In this document: positions 36,001 through 49,328 of the stretch, in pieces | Layout of the letters: every line of letters begins with the position of its first letter | How positions within the stretch are numbered: the first letter of the stretch is position 1 | Source of the DNA: Collybia mongolica | Lineage: Eukaryota > Basidiomycota > Agaricomycetes > Agaricales > Clitocybaceae | Length of the DNA: 64,000 nucleotides | Direction: 5' to 3' | Assembly: GCA_013420905.1 (NCBI GenBank) | Contig: JAAXNY010000006.1 | Location: forward strand, 930,001-994,000 | Translations under genes and position numbers: made by a program | Notes under the pieces: generated by a model | Seen by the model: the letters and a program-made list of their open reading frames with translations, nothing else | What the model was told of the DNA's origin: nothing | The model's database searches: none

Positions 36001-39000
36001 GAAATCACAGGCGCGAAAGATTTCGAAATCGGATACCGACACCGAACTACCAAGTATTTTGTGTTGAATACCCAGCGATTCTAACGTAGCATGTAAGGCA
36101 TGGCCAATGGCGTCCTCACAGTGACTAACCACAAAGCGAGAGTGGCAGAAGCGCTCTGTATGGGACATTAGGCTGGGTGCCGCAATCATGAGGACCAAGA
36201 TGGCTCCCAAGGAAGATAGAATTAAGTTGTGGTCGATATTCAGGGGGAGAGGAATCATACTGCCCAAGTGCAATGATAGATGATCTGGAATCTCGTGGTT
36301 CAGAACCACACCTATGATATGTGAAGCCCTGGTGACCGCCCAGTCACCGATAGGCTGCCCAATAATCCCAAATACTCCGCACTTCAAGTCAATGGAAGAT
36401 ATGATTTTCACCAAGATATGATCCTGTTTCGTATGTCGCATGCAAGGTTTCGAACCAATCTGTGACACGGAACCGCAATCCCCTGTCGCCTGCGTGAGGA
36501 TCAAAGGTGTTACTCTCGGCACCATGATTGCTCCGTCATTCGTTACGACCATCTCACTCTCCGCGTAGGGAAATGCAGATAATCGGCGGACGAATGAGTA
36601 ACAGAGATCAATATCCCATCTAGGATCAAATTGAACCAGACGGATATCGCGGTTATACTCCTTTCTCAATGAACCTGTCAAACCTCTCGCTGAAGCTTTA
36701 GAGGGGTCAGAGCTTGACACAATCCACAGAACACCTTCTTCGCCATATAAACCTAAATGACCCTGAAGATCGGTCTCGGAGTGTAAGGAAATGATAGTCG
36801 CATCTGAAGTTGTGGGGGAGTCGTGGTCGTGGTAGTAGTCTTTGCAAGGAGTTGTGACCTGTGCCATTAGAATGCGACTGGCATCTGTTCCGAGGTGTGC
36901 AGTCAAGGAAAATCCGGCCCGGTGCATCAGTTCATACCAGTCTTGGAAAGTGCGTCGTGGGGGTGTGCACGAGTCAGGGTGCCCATCTTCGCAAAACGCG
37001 GATAAACGATTTGGAGTGATGGTCCTTTCGGACACCACAATGTAGCCTCCAACCGAAAGTAATGACCTAAAATTAGCCAATGTTACCATGTGATCACCAG
37101 GGAAGGGTTGTAAAGCAAGAACGACATCAACGCGAGGTTCGGCTGCCTTCAGATGATGTCGTAGGCGTATGTTAGGACAGTTGGAGAGAGGTGAGCTGGG
37201 TATAGATTCCATTTCTAAGATATAAACGAATTGGACTTCAGGGTGTCCTACGAGAATGGGCCGTATGCGATGAAATAGTAACTCGTCTGCACAACTTCAG
37301 TAAGCGTAATAGAGTTACTGCACGTTAAAGTACGTACCATTTCCGGTATCAAGTATATATAGGACTTGCTTTTTTCCCACTTGGATAGCATGGAGCAACA
37401 ATAAACGAATGAGGTCCAAGTAGCCTTCTGATAGATTTACGCCGTGGCTTATTTGGAAATCCTTCATCATTCGACTCCTAATAAGATCAGGAATGTGAAG
37501 AGAAGATAGTGGCGGCATGGCCAGGGGTTGGTAGGTGAGAGTGAAAGACCTCTCTAGTGTCGGTACCGTTATTGAGTGAGAAGCAACTTCAAAGTCGGAC
37601 AAAATACATATGCATTTTCCCGATGGATTAGTGATGGTGATATCAACAATAATCCCATCTGTTGATGTGTCGACTGAGTCAGGGGCATGGATGGCGAGTA
37701 AGTCTTGACATACCAGGTTTCCAAGCGCGGAAGCAACAGTGTGCAAAGATGGTTTCCTCTATCAGGACCATATCGGCAAGGTAAACAGATTTTACTGCAG
37801 AGGGAAGATAATATACGTTTGGGTCCAAATTTCCGGAGAATGAGGGATGGATTATGGCATGGAGGCAAGCATCAAGTATAGCCGGATGGATAACATATCC
37901 GTCCTCTCTATAAATAGGAGGTCAGACATCTTGTCAGTAAAAATATTTACCATGTATACCGCTGTAAGTCGACATCCATTCCACGGACTTCAACAAGACA
38001 TTCGTCTTGGCCCAAATAGTATTTTGTAACACGCCTGAAGTTCGGACCATACTGCGCAAACGCACTTAGGGCACGGTAAAGGTCTAGGCTGAGGATTAGA
38101 TTGACTCGCAGACAGGGCATGGGGTATACCAGAAGCATCTTGCATAAGACAACGACCCCTAACTTCCTCTAGGTTGACTTGTTTGAGAATGGATGGGTGA
38201 AGCTGGCAGCTCATAAACCCGTCTGCGTGCACTCTGCGTACCTATACATGAGGCTGGATTCAGAAGCAAACAGAGTTCGAGAAGAAGGTATACCTTGACT
38301 GATTGTTTGGATGAAACACTGAAATAATTCATATTGCGTGACACCACAACCTCGAGCGTATGGTCGTTATGCAAAGGCAGAATGGACCTAAATGATACGT
38401 TCCAAAGGGTTTTAGCTCCAAATTCGAATGCCTATAATAGGTCATTGGTAAATATTGACTTCTTTGAGGGGATTTACCATCTCAAGGTATCCAGCAGCTG
38501 GCATAATACGTTCATCTCGGATGACATGCTGAGACAGGACGGGGTGTGTATGAGCATTGATTCTCAAGCCTGGATAGTTTAGTGGTCCATTTCGGAGAGT
38601 CATCTGTTTGGCCATGATTTGTGAGGACTCAGAAAAGTAGCTGATCTCCTTCGGTATAAAAGGGTAAGGCGGAAGAGTGAGTGAATCATCGATGCGGTCA
38701 ATGCCATTTAGCGCCTGAAAATCGATGCAATTGTACCCAAGCGTAGCGAAGCGACCTATGGAGTCCAAGAAAGTCGTGACCTCGTGGTACGGTTCAGATC
38801 TTTTTGATCTCTTCATTGGACATATAACTGATGGCGGGCGGGCGCCTATGGATACAAGATACGAAGCCAAGACCGGGTGTGGGCCAATTTCTACAAATGT
38901 TGCTGTTGACATTTCCTTTAATATCGCTGTTATGGCTTCAGTAAAAAGCACAGGCTGCCGTGTGTTCATCCAAAAGTATCCAGGGTCGAAAGTGCCATGG

Positions 39001-41884
39001 AATGCTCCGCCAGTGAGGGTAGAATAAACTGGAATTTGGGGCGCGTGATTCCCGGGGAACCGAGTGAAGATATCGTTCATAGAATTAATGTATCTCGAAT
39101 AGCATACCTCTATCTGAGCTGAATGCATAGCCACAGGTGTCCGAAGTTTGACCGCGTAGATATCTTCTGCATTTGCGATCCGTAGGGCGTGGTCCGTGGC
39201 CATTGTACTGCCAGACAGAGTGACTGCTTCTTGAGAATTATGACAAGCAATTTCGAGAGTTTCAGAAGGAGTTTGAGCCAAAACACGCGCGATTATGCGC
39301 TCCGCGCGCTGGACGCTACAAGACAAAGCAACCATTGAACCTTCCTTCTCTTCGCAAAGACGCAAGGCCTCTCCTCTGGCGACTGCGATTTCCATGGCCA
39401 TTTCGGCAGAAGCGGCGCCTGACGCGTACAGCACCACTGTTTCCCCCGCAGAGTGGCCTATCAGGACATCAGGAACAACGCCAACACTTATAAGCAAGTC
39501 GTATAAAGCGATCTGGATCATGGCGATGGATGGAAGTATGATGTTGATTGGCCATATGTCCATAAACTCGATTGCGGAGCTAGAGTGAAGAAATAAGCTC
39601 GTACGCTCGATGAGAGAAAAGCCTTGGCATCGTTGATGAACTGCATCCATTGCAAGTATAGTAGCCCTGAATTCTGGAAAAGCAGGAAATAACTGGCGAC
39701 CCACTGGGAAAAAATCAGATACTCAAAATATAGAATAGAGATTTCACTTACTTTCAATATGCTGCGGACCTTGACCGGAAAAAACAAAAACAATTGGCGG
39801 TTTGACCCGTGGCACCAGTATAGCTTGTTGAGGGCTGGGTGGTGGTGAATGTGACCCTGGGATATGAATGTGATATGTTCGCCATGTTAATCCTCTCGAA
39901 CGCCGACCGTACACAACAGACACAATTCTAGGATCTACATTGGGATCCAACAAAATATCATATATGCTGGAAGAAATCGTGCCACAGGAACGAGGTGAAA
40001 GGCCTCCCGAAACGAGCAGGACTGGTTGATCTGATGATCTCGGGCCCGCTGGGTGCCTTTGACGTTTAGGAGGGCCTTCAATAACAGCATGCCCATTAGC
40101 TCCTCCAATTCCCGAGCTAGACATCGAAATCAAGGGCCTTCCAGATGGGTTTCGTGCGGGCAGTGAGATAACCTCCAGCGGAACGCGAAGACGATATTTA
40201 GACCAATGTATAGAAGGGTTGAGATTGTTGAGGTTAACATTTGGAGGGATGAGTCCTGTGGACAACATAGAACAAACTTTGGACAATGATGCAAGAAATG
40301 CCGCAATTTCAAGATGTCTAGAATTTGATTATTCAGCCAAACAGGAGACAAAACAAAGGCCAGTGGTGCAACATACCCAATATTCCCTTTCACGCTACCG
40401 ATTAACACGTCGTCTTCGCGTTGAAAACAGCGGCCTGTCCAATTTGCTTCGACAGGACTGTGACCATTAATTGAGAATAAACCGATAACTACTAGTGATA
40501 GACTTACTCTCCCACTGCAGTACCTACCCCGATTGATTTAAGTATCTGAGGGGTAGTACGCAAAAAATTTAGACTTACCCGTAGCATGAAGTTCTATGTA
40601 ATCCGCCTCGTTGGGACGTCGACCTGTGCCGAGGTAGGCTCGGCGCATTGCTTCTGCTTGAGCATCTGCAACTGGTGCATACACCGGTGCCGCCAAACCA
40701 CTGGAATTGATAGCGGTACCCAGGATCTGTGACAATTTTCCAATCAGCTTTCTCTTAAAATATTCTCAAACATGTCATAGGGGTACCGAGGCATAGATGT
40801 GATCTTTGTCACGGACCGCCGCTTCCAAAGTCTTGACCACAATGGCGATAACTCCTTCGCCGCGACTAAATCTACGTATTGTAAATCAGAAACAGCAAGG
40901 GACTGCGAAATTCTTGACATACCCATCAGCGGATGCATCGAACGGTTTGCATTTTCCGTCCTGAGATAATATTCCACCTTGGGTATATTGAACGAAGTCA
41001 ATATATCTAAACATTTGCTCAGTTTCTCTTTGAGAATAAGACATGATACTGAAGTACCTCTGATTTATTTGACAACCTCCGACGACTGCGGCCGTGCAAT
41101 CACCAGCTCGGATACTCTGCACTGCCAGGTGTAATGCGGTTAATGATGAGCTACATGCTGTGTCAGTTGGCACCGATGGGCCTAATGGCCAGAGTTAGAG
41201 CTTGTATGGCAGACGGTTAATTCGGTTCACCTGTGAGATCAAGGTAATAGGAGACTTTATTGGCTAACATAGAAGGGGCCCCTGCGAAGGAGCCAACTGC
41301 ATCTGAATCATCCTTTCGCGAGATTAGCGGGAGGAAAAATGGTAAAAAATCTAGCTCACATAGTCTGCAATGCTAAAAGTATCGAAACCAACGCCGGAAG
41401 TGAAGCATCCAACATTTTTCCCGCGGTAGTCAATGCCAGAATCGAGCAAAGCCAAAAACGAGAGCTCAATGAGCTTCCTGGTACTGACTGCCATAGACTT
41501 TGCATCCTTAGGCGTAATTCCGAATTCAACGTGGTCAAAGAGAAGCACATCCTTCAAGAACGTCCCAGTCTCACTGATAGTCTGACCTGGGCCTGTGCCT
41601 TGCCGACTGTTTGACCAAACCAATAAGAAGCGCTTGAAAGTGTGGATAAATTTTACGAACAATTCTTTGTTAAAACGCGTCATGGGTATTGACTCATAGC
41701 TCTGATTTCCGTTGAGGAGGAACTCGAAGAAGCCGAGGTGGTCGAGATTATGTTCGCTCACTGGACCACTGGGTAGTTCTGCTGCAATTCCAACCTGGCT
41801 TCACGGTAAGGTGAGATGGCATGCATTTCTTTGAGAGCTTACTATTGCAATTGGTTGGAGGGTAGGAATATTGCCTGAAGACAT
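33066..41884 (-). CDS. Reducing polyketide synthase ending in a reductase domain
   Basis: A multi-exon type I iterative synthase. Domains in order, as plus-strand ranges read right to left. KS, about 41,880-40,080: Cys in DTACSSS, His in ELHATGT and NIGH. AT, about 39,780-38,750: GHSAGE. DH, about 38,640-37,560: [28 protein letters not shown]-methyltransferase-like region, about 37,450-36,850: ILDTGNG instead of a clean SAM motif. A non-catalytic ER-like stretch follows. KR, about 35,750-34,950: [34 protein letters not shown], about 34,770-34,560: [12 protein letters not shown] with the phosphopantetheine serine. Last is an NAD(P)H-dependent thioester reductase: [19 protein letters not shown]. 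All KS-to-DH frame changes that I checked are explained by introns, so the gene looks intact. The reductase suggests release as an aldehyde or alcohol; lack of an active ER suggests a polyene chain. Product unknown. Confidence 0.92.
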
Positions 41885-43081
41885 GTTGTAATAAGCTGGA
41901 TAGTGCAGCACGATTCTGCTCCAATACTTATAGTAGCAGCATAATAAACGGCGTGTCCGTTCGAATTCCTCAAAGAGGCTTGCATCCGTAGCCGGAGAAT
42001 GGAATAAAGGCTGTCCGATGGATCAGAATCTCATCCAGAAACATTCTTGGTGGCAGGTCTGACCGCATCATGGGTAATTTACACGGAATTGGAGTTGGGA
42101 AAACTTCTCCTACTGTTCCTGGCCAGGCGGTGTTAGGAATAACAGGTTAGTTTCATTGTGTTTTTCTTTGGAGTATGTGGTTCATGAATGGACGCAAATA
42201 ACCCCCAACGGTTCAATTAACCACATTTGAGAAGGGCTTACTTTGGTTTAAGTTACCGGCGAGAACGTTGTGGATGGTACAAGAGTGGTATAATTTTCGC
42301 TATACTTACATGTATCACAGGACTGAACTTGAAGGAGGCCTTTGGCAGATGGCCATTGCTCCCAGCTTGGAGTCTGTACGCAGGGAGGAAACATACCTGT
42401 ACATGTTGGGGACTGCAGTAGAAAACGCAAAATGAGCTCCCTCGAGCCTGAGAGGTGTCAGATCCGAGTCTTCCGATCCTGGACAATAAGGAGTTTAAAT
42501 TTGTTGTAGGTTGTGTTGACAAACATCAAGACTGGCATCAGATGGCTACACGCCCGAAGTAAGCGAAGGTTTTACATCAGACACAAAGCCTCGACATTAC
42601 CTCAACAACATTGGACGCATGTTTCTTGTTTTCTAACACTAATTCCTCTGTATCAATGGTTTTGGGGCACATGTGGGAATATCGCAAAGTCAAGTAACAA
42701 AACGCATCTATCGCCTCGACTGCTACTAATTTACATGTCGATACTGGATTTTGTTATTAAAATATATTTAACTATCAGAATCTATGAGAATGGATCAGAA
42801 GCATGTAAGAGGCGCGGTGAGTACTAGTGGGTACTTGAGTCGGGACCGCGTGAGCCGAGCGGTGGCATTCAAAGACCTAAACAAGTATATATTTTATTAT
42901 CTTACTACATAAGTGGGGCATCATTGCATATCATACCACAATAGTACTTTCGTTTCGTAGATGCGAGGTCCTGTGATTACTCTAGAGACCTGTTTTAGAG
43001 CCGCTGATCGTTATTATTATGTCTTTCCGGGACACAAACGGCTGATACAACAATCGAATATCATCTACGTATCGGATACAT
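41885..43081. other. Intergenic between synthase and FAD enzyme, 1.2 kb
   Basis: This should be the promoter of the synthase and the 3' region of the FAD gene, both minus strand. Only short frames without similarity are seen. No transposon ends were recognised. Confidence 0.5.
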
Positions 43082-45300
43082 CTAGACAAGCTTCTGTTTT
43101 AAAGCATGCCACATAACTTTAGCAATGATCCTGGGATGCAAATAGTCGGTCCTGGGAGAGAGATAGTTGCTGACGTGGAACGCGACAGACCCCACTTCGT
43201 TGTCCTATATGGGCTGCGTCAAAAATAATCATTAATTAAAAGTCCACACGTACCATAGTTCGGAGTGCCGAAATCTTTCCTGCATACCATCGACTCCAGG
43301 AGCCTTTCTCCAATGTCTCACCTTCACTTGGAATTGTGGTAGGACGTGCATAATCTGTACCAGCCTCAATTCCTTGCATTTAAGGACAAATTGGGTAAAA
43401 TAAATACCTCCTGTTTTGATCATATCCCTAATTTGGAGAGTTGCTTCATAATTGAAAAGCTATTAAATCTTAAAGTACTTACCAGATAGGACCAATCTTG
43501 TTATACTGTGCCTTAAAGAATTTCACGGAGAAGTCTGAAGGCACTGCGACACAAGCTAGTGGAGAACGAAGTGTGTCGTCGAGGACACATACACCCATCA
43601 TCATTTTACTGATACCATGACTGTAAAGGTGGTAAAGTGGTGATTAAGCCAAATAGACATCATGCTTACCCTCCGATCGGATTTATTCTGGTCACTGCAT
43701 CCCCAAGAGCGACGAAATTGCTCGGAAGATTGACCGCCCTATGATACTGCACACACGAGGATGGAACTGGGAGTCGGGGACATTTCAGTAGATAGTCAAA
43801 GGCATCATGCGAAGGCGATGCTTACCCGCACGGACTTTACTGCACGGGATAAATTCCTCGGCCTCGTTTTTCAACATGTCCAAGAACTCATAGTACCATG
43901 ACGGGAGTGGGACCGACACTTCCATGCTCATTGTGTACTCGATCATTTCGGCCATAGTGCCGGGCATTGGGCCATCACCCCATCGACCAGCGGCTACTTG
44001 GACTATAATCACATAAATGGATGAACTGGAAAGACCATAAACCAACTTGCCAATATTGCCGTCCCGCTTCCACGCGTAACTATGTTTGGGATCCTTAGCA
44101 CAGAAAACGCACAATATCGCACCCGTGCTATCACTGAATCCGCCTGAGCCTAGCAAATTAGTAGATATTCGAAACACAGATGTGATGAACGTACCGGGAA
44201 TTGGAAGACGCGGAGCTAGGTCAGGACTGATAATAAACTGAAAAGTAGAATAATGCATTTTGGGGTCATAGGTGACCTTCAAGGCGTCTATAGGAAGTGT
44301 CGACCTAGGGTATTCATTGGCCAACCCATACCCTGCATGTGTCAGCCATTTGTGGCCAGCTTGAGTTGATCCCGTACAATCTATCAGCAATTTAGGGTGG
44401 GTCCTGTTAGACGAATGATATTACTAACCAATAACGAGCGCCGCCTCAATGGGTATCTCACCGTCCGTCGTACGAACGGTGACTTTTTGAACTTTGGAGC
44501 GATCTGAAGGGTCAGGTAACACGCCAGTCACTGTACCGGTCAAGTACTCGATGTTTGAGTAAATGTCCTTGTTGAGAACAAGTCGACGTAGTAGTGTTTC
44601 AAGACCTTGCCTGGAGGCATAAGTAGCCTTAGGCAAGTTACCATTGTATTCATCATACGGGAGTTTGAGCAGTGTCCGACCACCAATAATAGCCTTTAGG
44701 TCAGCAGGAAGATTACTGTCAGAGTGTTTTATTCAGAGGAGTTCCTCTTCTGGGGCGAAGAGAAATCATACCTGATGTCAGAGGCTTTGCATTCAAGGTC
44801 GAAAGTGGGAAAGAGTTTTTCGAGGACATAAAGGCTGAACACTTGCATAGCTTAATACTCATATATCAGTTGTGTTGCATTCATGGCTTTCTGATACCCT
44901 TGCCTTGAAAAGACTGATATTGGACCACTCGTGCGCGTTTCTCTTGCTGTTTCCATGCATGCACAATTTTTCCTTGGTCCGTAGACAACCAAGCTTCCGG
45001 TTCGACGATAAGAACTTGTTGAAAGTGATCATGGCATACTCGCGCCGCGAGTAGTCCGCCCAAACTGACGCGAAGTATTAGGAGTGCCGGTTTACAGTCG
45101 CGACATGCCTACCTTGCACCACATACTACAGCTGTCCCTTTAATCCTGTGACCCTTGTCGGGGCGAGAGCCCCCAAGCTGGATTAGTTCCTCAAGGCAAA
45201 TGTAGTGACGGATGAATTTGGCACGCAACCGTCGAGCGGAAAGTGTCACAATCCCATAGAGTATGGCGGCGATAGTAAACAGTACTGTAGTGGAAATCAT
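43082..45300 (-). CDS. Membrane-anchored FAD-dependent oxidoreductase
   Basis: Twelve exons by hand assembly. The start at 45300 gives a hydrophobic N-terminal anchor (MISTTVLFTIAAILYGIV). The FAD-binding Rossmann motif is CGASLGGLLAARV, with an acidic ribose-binding end VLIVEPEAW. Later come ASRQGLETLLRRL, DCTGSTQAG, and the second FAD motif GDAVTRINPIGGHG followed by ISKMMMGV. It ends LHPRIIAKVMWHALKQKLV. The layout fits flavoprotein monooxygenases of the PHBH/squalene-epoxidase fold, which oxygenate small molecules. Neighbourhood suggests it tailors the polyketide made by the adjacent synthase, but this is inference. Two introns use GC donors (CAAG|GCAAGG near 44,900; ATTG|GCAAGT near 44,045). 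The second is 48 nt and also open in frame, so it could be retained. Substrate unknown. Confidence 0.8.
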
Positions 45301-46077
45301 CCCGTGCAAGATTGACGAGGAATAGCAGAAGTTGGACTGAGCCTTGTGTCTGTATTATGCCCCATTGCCTCGAGTCACCCACGATTGTTGTGATGTGACC
45401 GACCCGAGGACTGCGGCAAGAAGTGTCAATGGAGCATCATGGCTTCCATTACTTATGATCGTGGTATTCATAATGAACTTGAAGGTGGCGCCTTGCAGGC
45501 CTCAGGATGAGAGTGGCAGAGTATTTCCCACGCGTCTATTTTTATTTTGGGGCAACAACCCTCCGACTATCCCTTTTGTAATACATTCTCCATGGGGCAG
45601 CAGCTGATGCGCCACTAGTACTGGCGGTTAGTATCTGGTTATTTATATGTTCTGGGTTTCCGTTTCAAATTTCCCTCTCAATCTAAACTTAATCATGCAA
45701 GAAGCAAGAGCTCAAACATTACCCTTATAACAGCACAACTTCATTTTAGGGCTGTATTCAGCATACAAGCAACCTTGCTTAAGCCATCCTTCCTACGCCA
45801 CTTCGTGGTGGGACCATAGATAGATATGACATGGCAAAGGAACGGCGAAAAAAAAATCTTGGTGGCTGGATGCCGCATTCTTGATTACTGCCGTGAGCAT
45901 CATGATGATGAGAAGGCTTGATCTTTCTCGATTTAGCTGTAAGTAGTGCATTGTGTTGCTCCACCGAAACTGATAAATGCAATTGGTTAGCATCATATCG
46001 CATTAAGGCGACTCCATACATATAGAAGAACACTAACAACATAATCTCAAAGTGTAATTGTGTCCCCTTGTGCCGAA
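45301..46077. promoter_or_regulatory. Shared upstream region, FAD enzyme / membrane protein
   Basis: 777 bp lie between two opposed start codons, the only divergent promoter in the possible polyketide locus. Small open frames here have no similarity and are not called as genes. No operator was recognised. Confidence 0.4.
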
Positions 46078-47569
46078 ATGCTCTCAGCCGACAGAGTTAC
46101 TCTCGCCGGAACGACCATAGAAACGCTTTTCTATGGCGTCAACATTGTCCTCTACACAATGTCAACGTACCTTTTGGCGAAACGCAACAAGTCAGAGTCC
46201 ATCAGGGAGAGAAAGAGTTCGCGATGGTACATGACTCGCAACTCTTTCTTGGTCTCACCTATGTTCATCACTACTACTATCATGTTCATCTGTATCACAG
46301 CGGTATGTTTACTTAGGGCTTGCTCTGCGACAGTTGAACCTGATACACACGAATAGCACTGGATAATCGATATCTATGCTCTTTTCCAAGGCTTTATTGA
46401 CCTTCAGGATGTGACTACGCCAGCAAAATACTTCAATGACTGGGCACGTCGACCTGAGGTTTGGAAGGTGGCGTTCATGAATGTCGCCCTCCTATTTGGC
46501 GATGCATTAATGGTATTGCTCCCACTCACTGAAACCATCAGCAGATAAATAAAATCTCCTCTCTTAGATCTATCGTACGTGGATTGTATGGAACAATTCT
46601 ATCTGGGTTATCGCGTTTCCATTGCTCACCCTTCTTGGAGCGTTAGGTCCGTCCTTCATTGGTACTCTAACCCCCTCCGTTATTTTCCTGATGCCTTTTC
46701 AGTATGTTACATCGGTGTGATCGTCCAATTCACCCGAGTATGAATTTTCAAATAAATTCCCGAGACAACCGGATCCACTGACATTACCTCTCAGATACCC
46801 TCGGATGGAACACTTTGGTTCATCGCCAACGTTCTTCCCTGGGTCACCGGTGATTGCGTTTTCACTATCTGGTCTGTCAGAATACTTTAAATAAAGGCAC
46901 GTTCGTGACTGATTTATCCTTTGCAGCGTCAATGCATATACTACATGTAAGTTTCTTCCTCATTTGGGCATTCAGCATTAATCAGTTTTATCAGCAATGA
47001 TATCCTGGAGGATAATGAGGTACAACTGGCAGGTGAAACGACTTGAAGACGGAACAAACACATCCGTGTCTAGTAGTCCTGGGTATCTTACAGTATGTTA
47101 CGCTCTATTGGAGTTTATTTGAAAAAATAATTGACTATACGCTAGTCCGCGCTCGCATTGATTACCGAATCCGCCATAATTTATACGTGGGCGTTTCCGT
47201 TTTACCCATAGAACGCGAATCACTGACCGACATAAAATTAGTATCTGGACTGTCCTCTTCTTCGCGACTGATGAGCGTCAAGCTGATCTCGAACCTTTTT
47301 TCAACCTTACCTGGGCGGCAGTATCTGGCTTTTCTGCATTCCTTATCAACATGCGCGTCGGGCTCGGTTGGGCCAGCGCAAGTACCCGACTTCCTACAAC
47401 CTTGATAGGCTTCGCAGGGCCTTCCAATGCCCAAAGCACTCAGACCCAAGACCATCACCACATGCCGGAATTTCTGAACTTCAATCAGACGCGAACAACC
47501 CTGGTTACGAAGACTGCTACGAGAACAGATTCTCATTCGGAAATAGCAACTAAAAATGAAAATGTATAA
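46078..47569 (+). CDS. Seven-helix integral membrane protein of a mushroom family
   Basis: Start MLSADRVTLAGTTIETLFYG. Reassembled exons give several hydrophobic helices: TLFYGVNIVLYTMSTYLLA, SPMFITTTIMFICITA, VWKVAFMNVALLFGDALM, IYRTWIVWNNSIWVIAFPLL, VCYIGVIVQF, ALALITESAIIYTIWTVLFF and FFNLTWAAVSGFSAFLINMR. A hydrophilic tail ends EIATKNENV. This pattern, with the RTWIVW-type motif and a late arginine-rich exit, is typical of a large, uncharacterised multi-pass family in Agaricomycetes. The last exon needs a 3' acceptor after AAAATTAG near 47240; reading on without it gives a premature stop. It faces away from the FAD gene. A receptor or transporter role is possible but not shown. Confidence 0.75.
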
Positions 47570-49328
47570 TACCAGGCCTGAGATTCGTTCACAAGTGCTT
47601 CAGACCTCTTTCCTTTCAAGTATAGATTTACATGCAACCTCTGTCAAATCATAAAGGTATTGACCAAACCTACTTAAAGGCGTAATAAGCCATATTGCAA
47701 CCACTCAATCAAGCGCTGATAGGTTAGCCATATAAAGGGGCCCGTCGTTGACTAAATTTTAGGGAGCGTGGTTTGTAGGTCGTTCGAAAGTGCGGGCATC
47801 ATAAGTTGGCATATGTATCGTGCTTTCAAAGTGTGAGCATACCTGTACCTCAGCCTGATAACCCCAACGTTAGCACAAGCCACCCCGCATTCCACAGTAA
47901 TTTGATGCCGTGCCGCCGATGCATTGTCGCGCGCCGCTCTACCCTCAAAGTCTAGCCTCGCACGCTCGTTCGAGAAGGTGCCTCCCTATGCCAAAAACAT
48001 TCTTGAAGACATGCCCCTTTCCTTCACTGTTGTCGCATAGGCCCCTCTTCGTCCAATCTCATTCTCCTGAGTCCTCATCAGTTGTGTCATTAGGTACCCG
48101 CTACAACGCATTATGTAACGGTAGGCGTTGCTCTGGATAATCTCCTCTGGGCCGAGTAAATTGTATTCCTTTTACTTGACCTCCCGCCAATAGATCTGAC
48201 CTTACCTGAGGTGGGGGTAGCGAACCCGGAGTTTCGTGTACATGACTCCAGACCTGACCCTTGCTAGGCCCGAGTGTGTGATGTATGGACCATTGTCATC
48301 TTCATTAAGGAGTCATTCCAAATCGAATTATCTACCATTGTGGGTTTGAACCAACAGCTATCAGATCATGATCACGATATCAGTGTCTGCAAAATGCGGC
48401 TCTGCGGGCGAGCTGCGGGTCTGTTGCGCGACAAGAACAAAACTAATAAAACTCGTGAATTCGAAATCACTCAGCCATATACATCTCACGAACTCACCTA
48501 TGCCGACGCTACAAACAGCACGCAATACGATGTATTAACATGATTATCGCGCCGTTGGTAGCGTCCGGGTTCGTCGAGTGGATGCTCAAGTGCTCAAGCT
48601 TCAGGCGATGGTCGCCAGTCCCCGACCTGTTCTACCTACTCATCGAATGATAACTCTGTTACCCTAGCCAAACACCCAGCCATGAACCCGGCTTGATTCG
48701 TTAATACCATCCTGCTTATTGGCTTTTCAATGTCGTCCAGTTAGTTATTCCATAATAACTTTGGTGAGTGATGCTTGTGTTGCTCGACCAGGGACCCCTG
48801 CCATCATAACTGCGCACCGTCGCATACTCGGTTAATAAGCTGTAATGGGCTATCCCTTCGGGTTCTAGGGGAGACAGGTCTCTCACCTTTTCTAGAGATC
48901 AACTCCCTTGGGGGTGAGAGTGGGCAGGAATGCGACCGGATTTACCAAAATAACTATGCTCAAACTGGTAAACATATCTGTAGGGTTGCATAGGTATGTT
49001 GGATCGACCCTGTGAGGTTGAGTACATTGTTGCTTGTAATAAACATGACCTTCCCTGCTGAGAGTCGTGTGCACATTACATGTGTACCTTGGGGAAAAGT
49101 TGTTAATTCATTGAAGACTGATAATTGTGATGATTGATATATACGATAGTTAAGACAAATACAAACTACATTCGTCGTATCCAGGTTGTAGAGATGTTCG
49201 AGGAACCAAGCGTTAGTAATAAAGATGCAGCTATTCCTATTCAAGGAAGCAAAGTCGTTCAGACGTCGCGCAGACCACCATGGTTCTGCTGCTAGATGGG
49301 CCTGCTCGTCCCTGCCTCGTGTATGTAA
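47570..49328. other. Gene-poor 1.8 kb
   Basis: No gene supported. Overlapping short frames (47910-48140, 48274-48543, 48775-48993 on the plus strand; 48960-49244 on the minus) lack similarity and splice coherence. The 3' untranslated region of the Yap-like gene probably enters from the right. Confidence 0.5.

Noticed and set aside
37680..37750. Frame change in the dehydratase region of the polyketide synthase that looked like a nonsense lesion
   Set aside because: A 40-nt GT-AG intron (donor CCTG|GTATGT, acceptor ACTCAG) joins the two frames in phase.
37930..37990. Premature stop (TGA) created by the most obvious donor in the dehydratase region
   Set aside because: A donor 9 nt upstream (CAGCG|GTATAC) avoids the stop and joins to [16 protein letters not shown].
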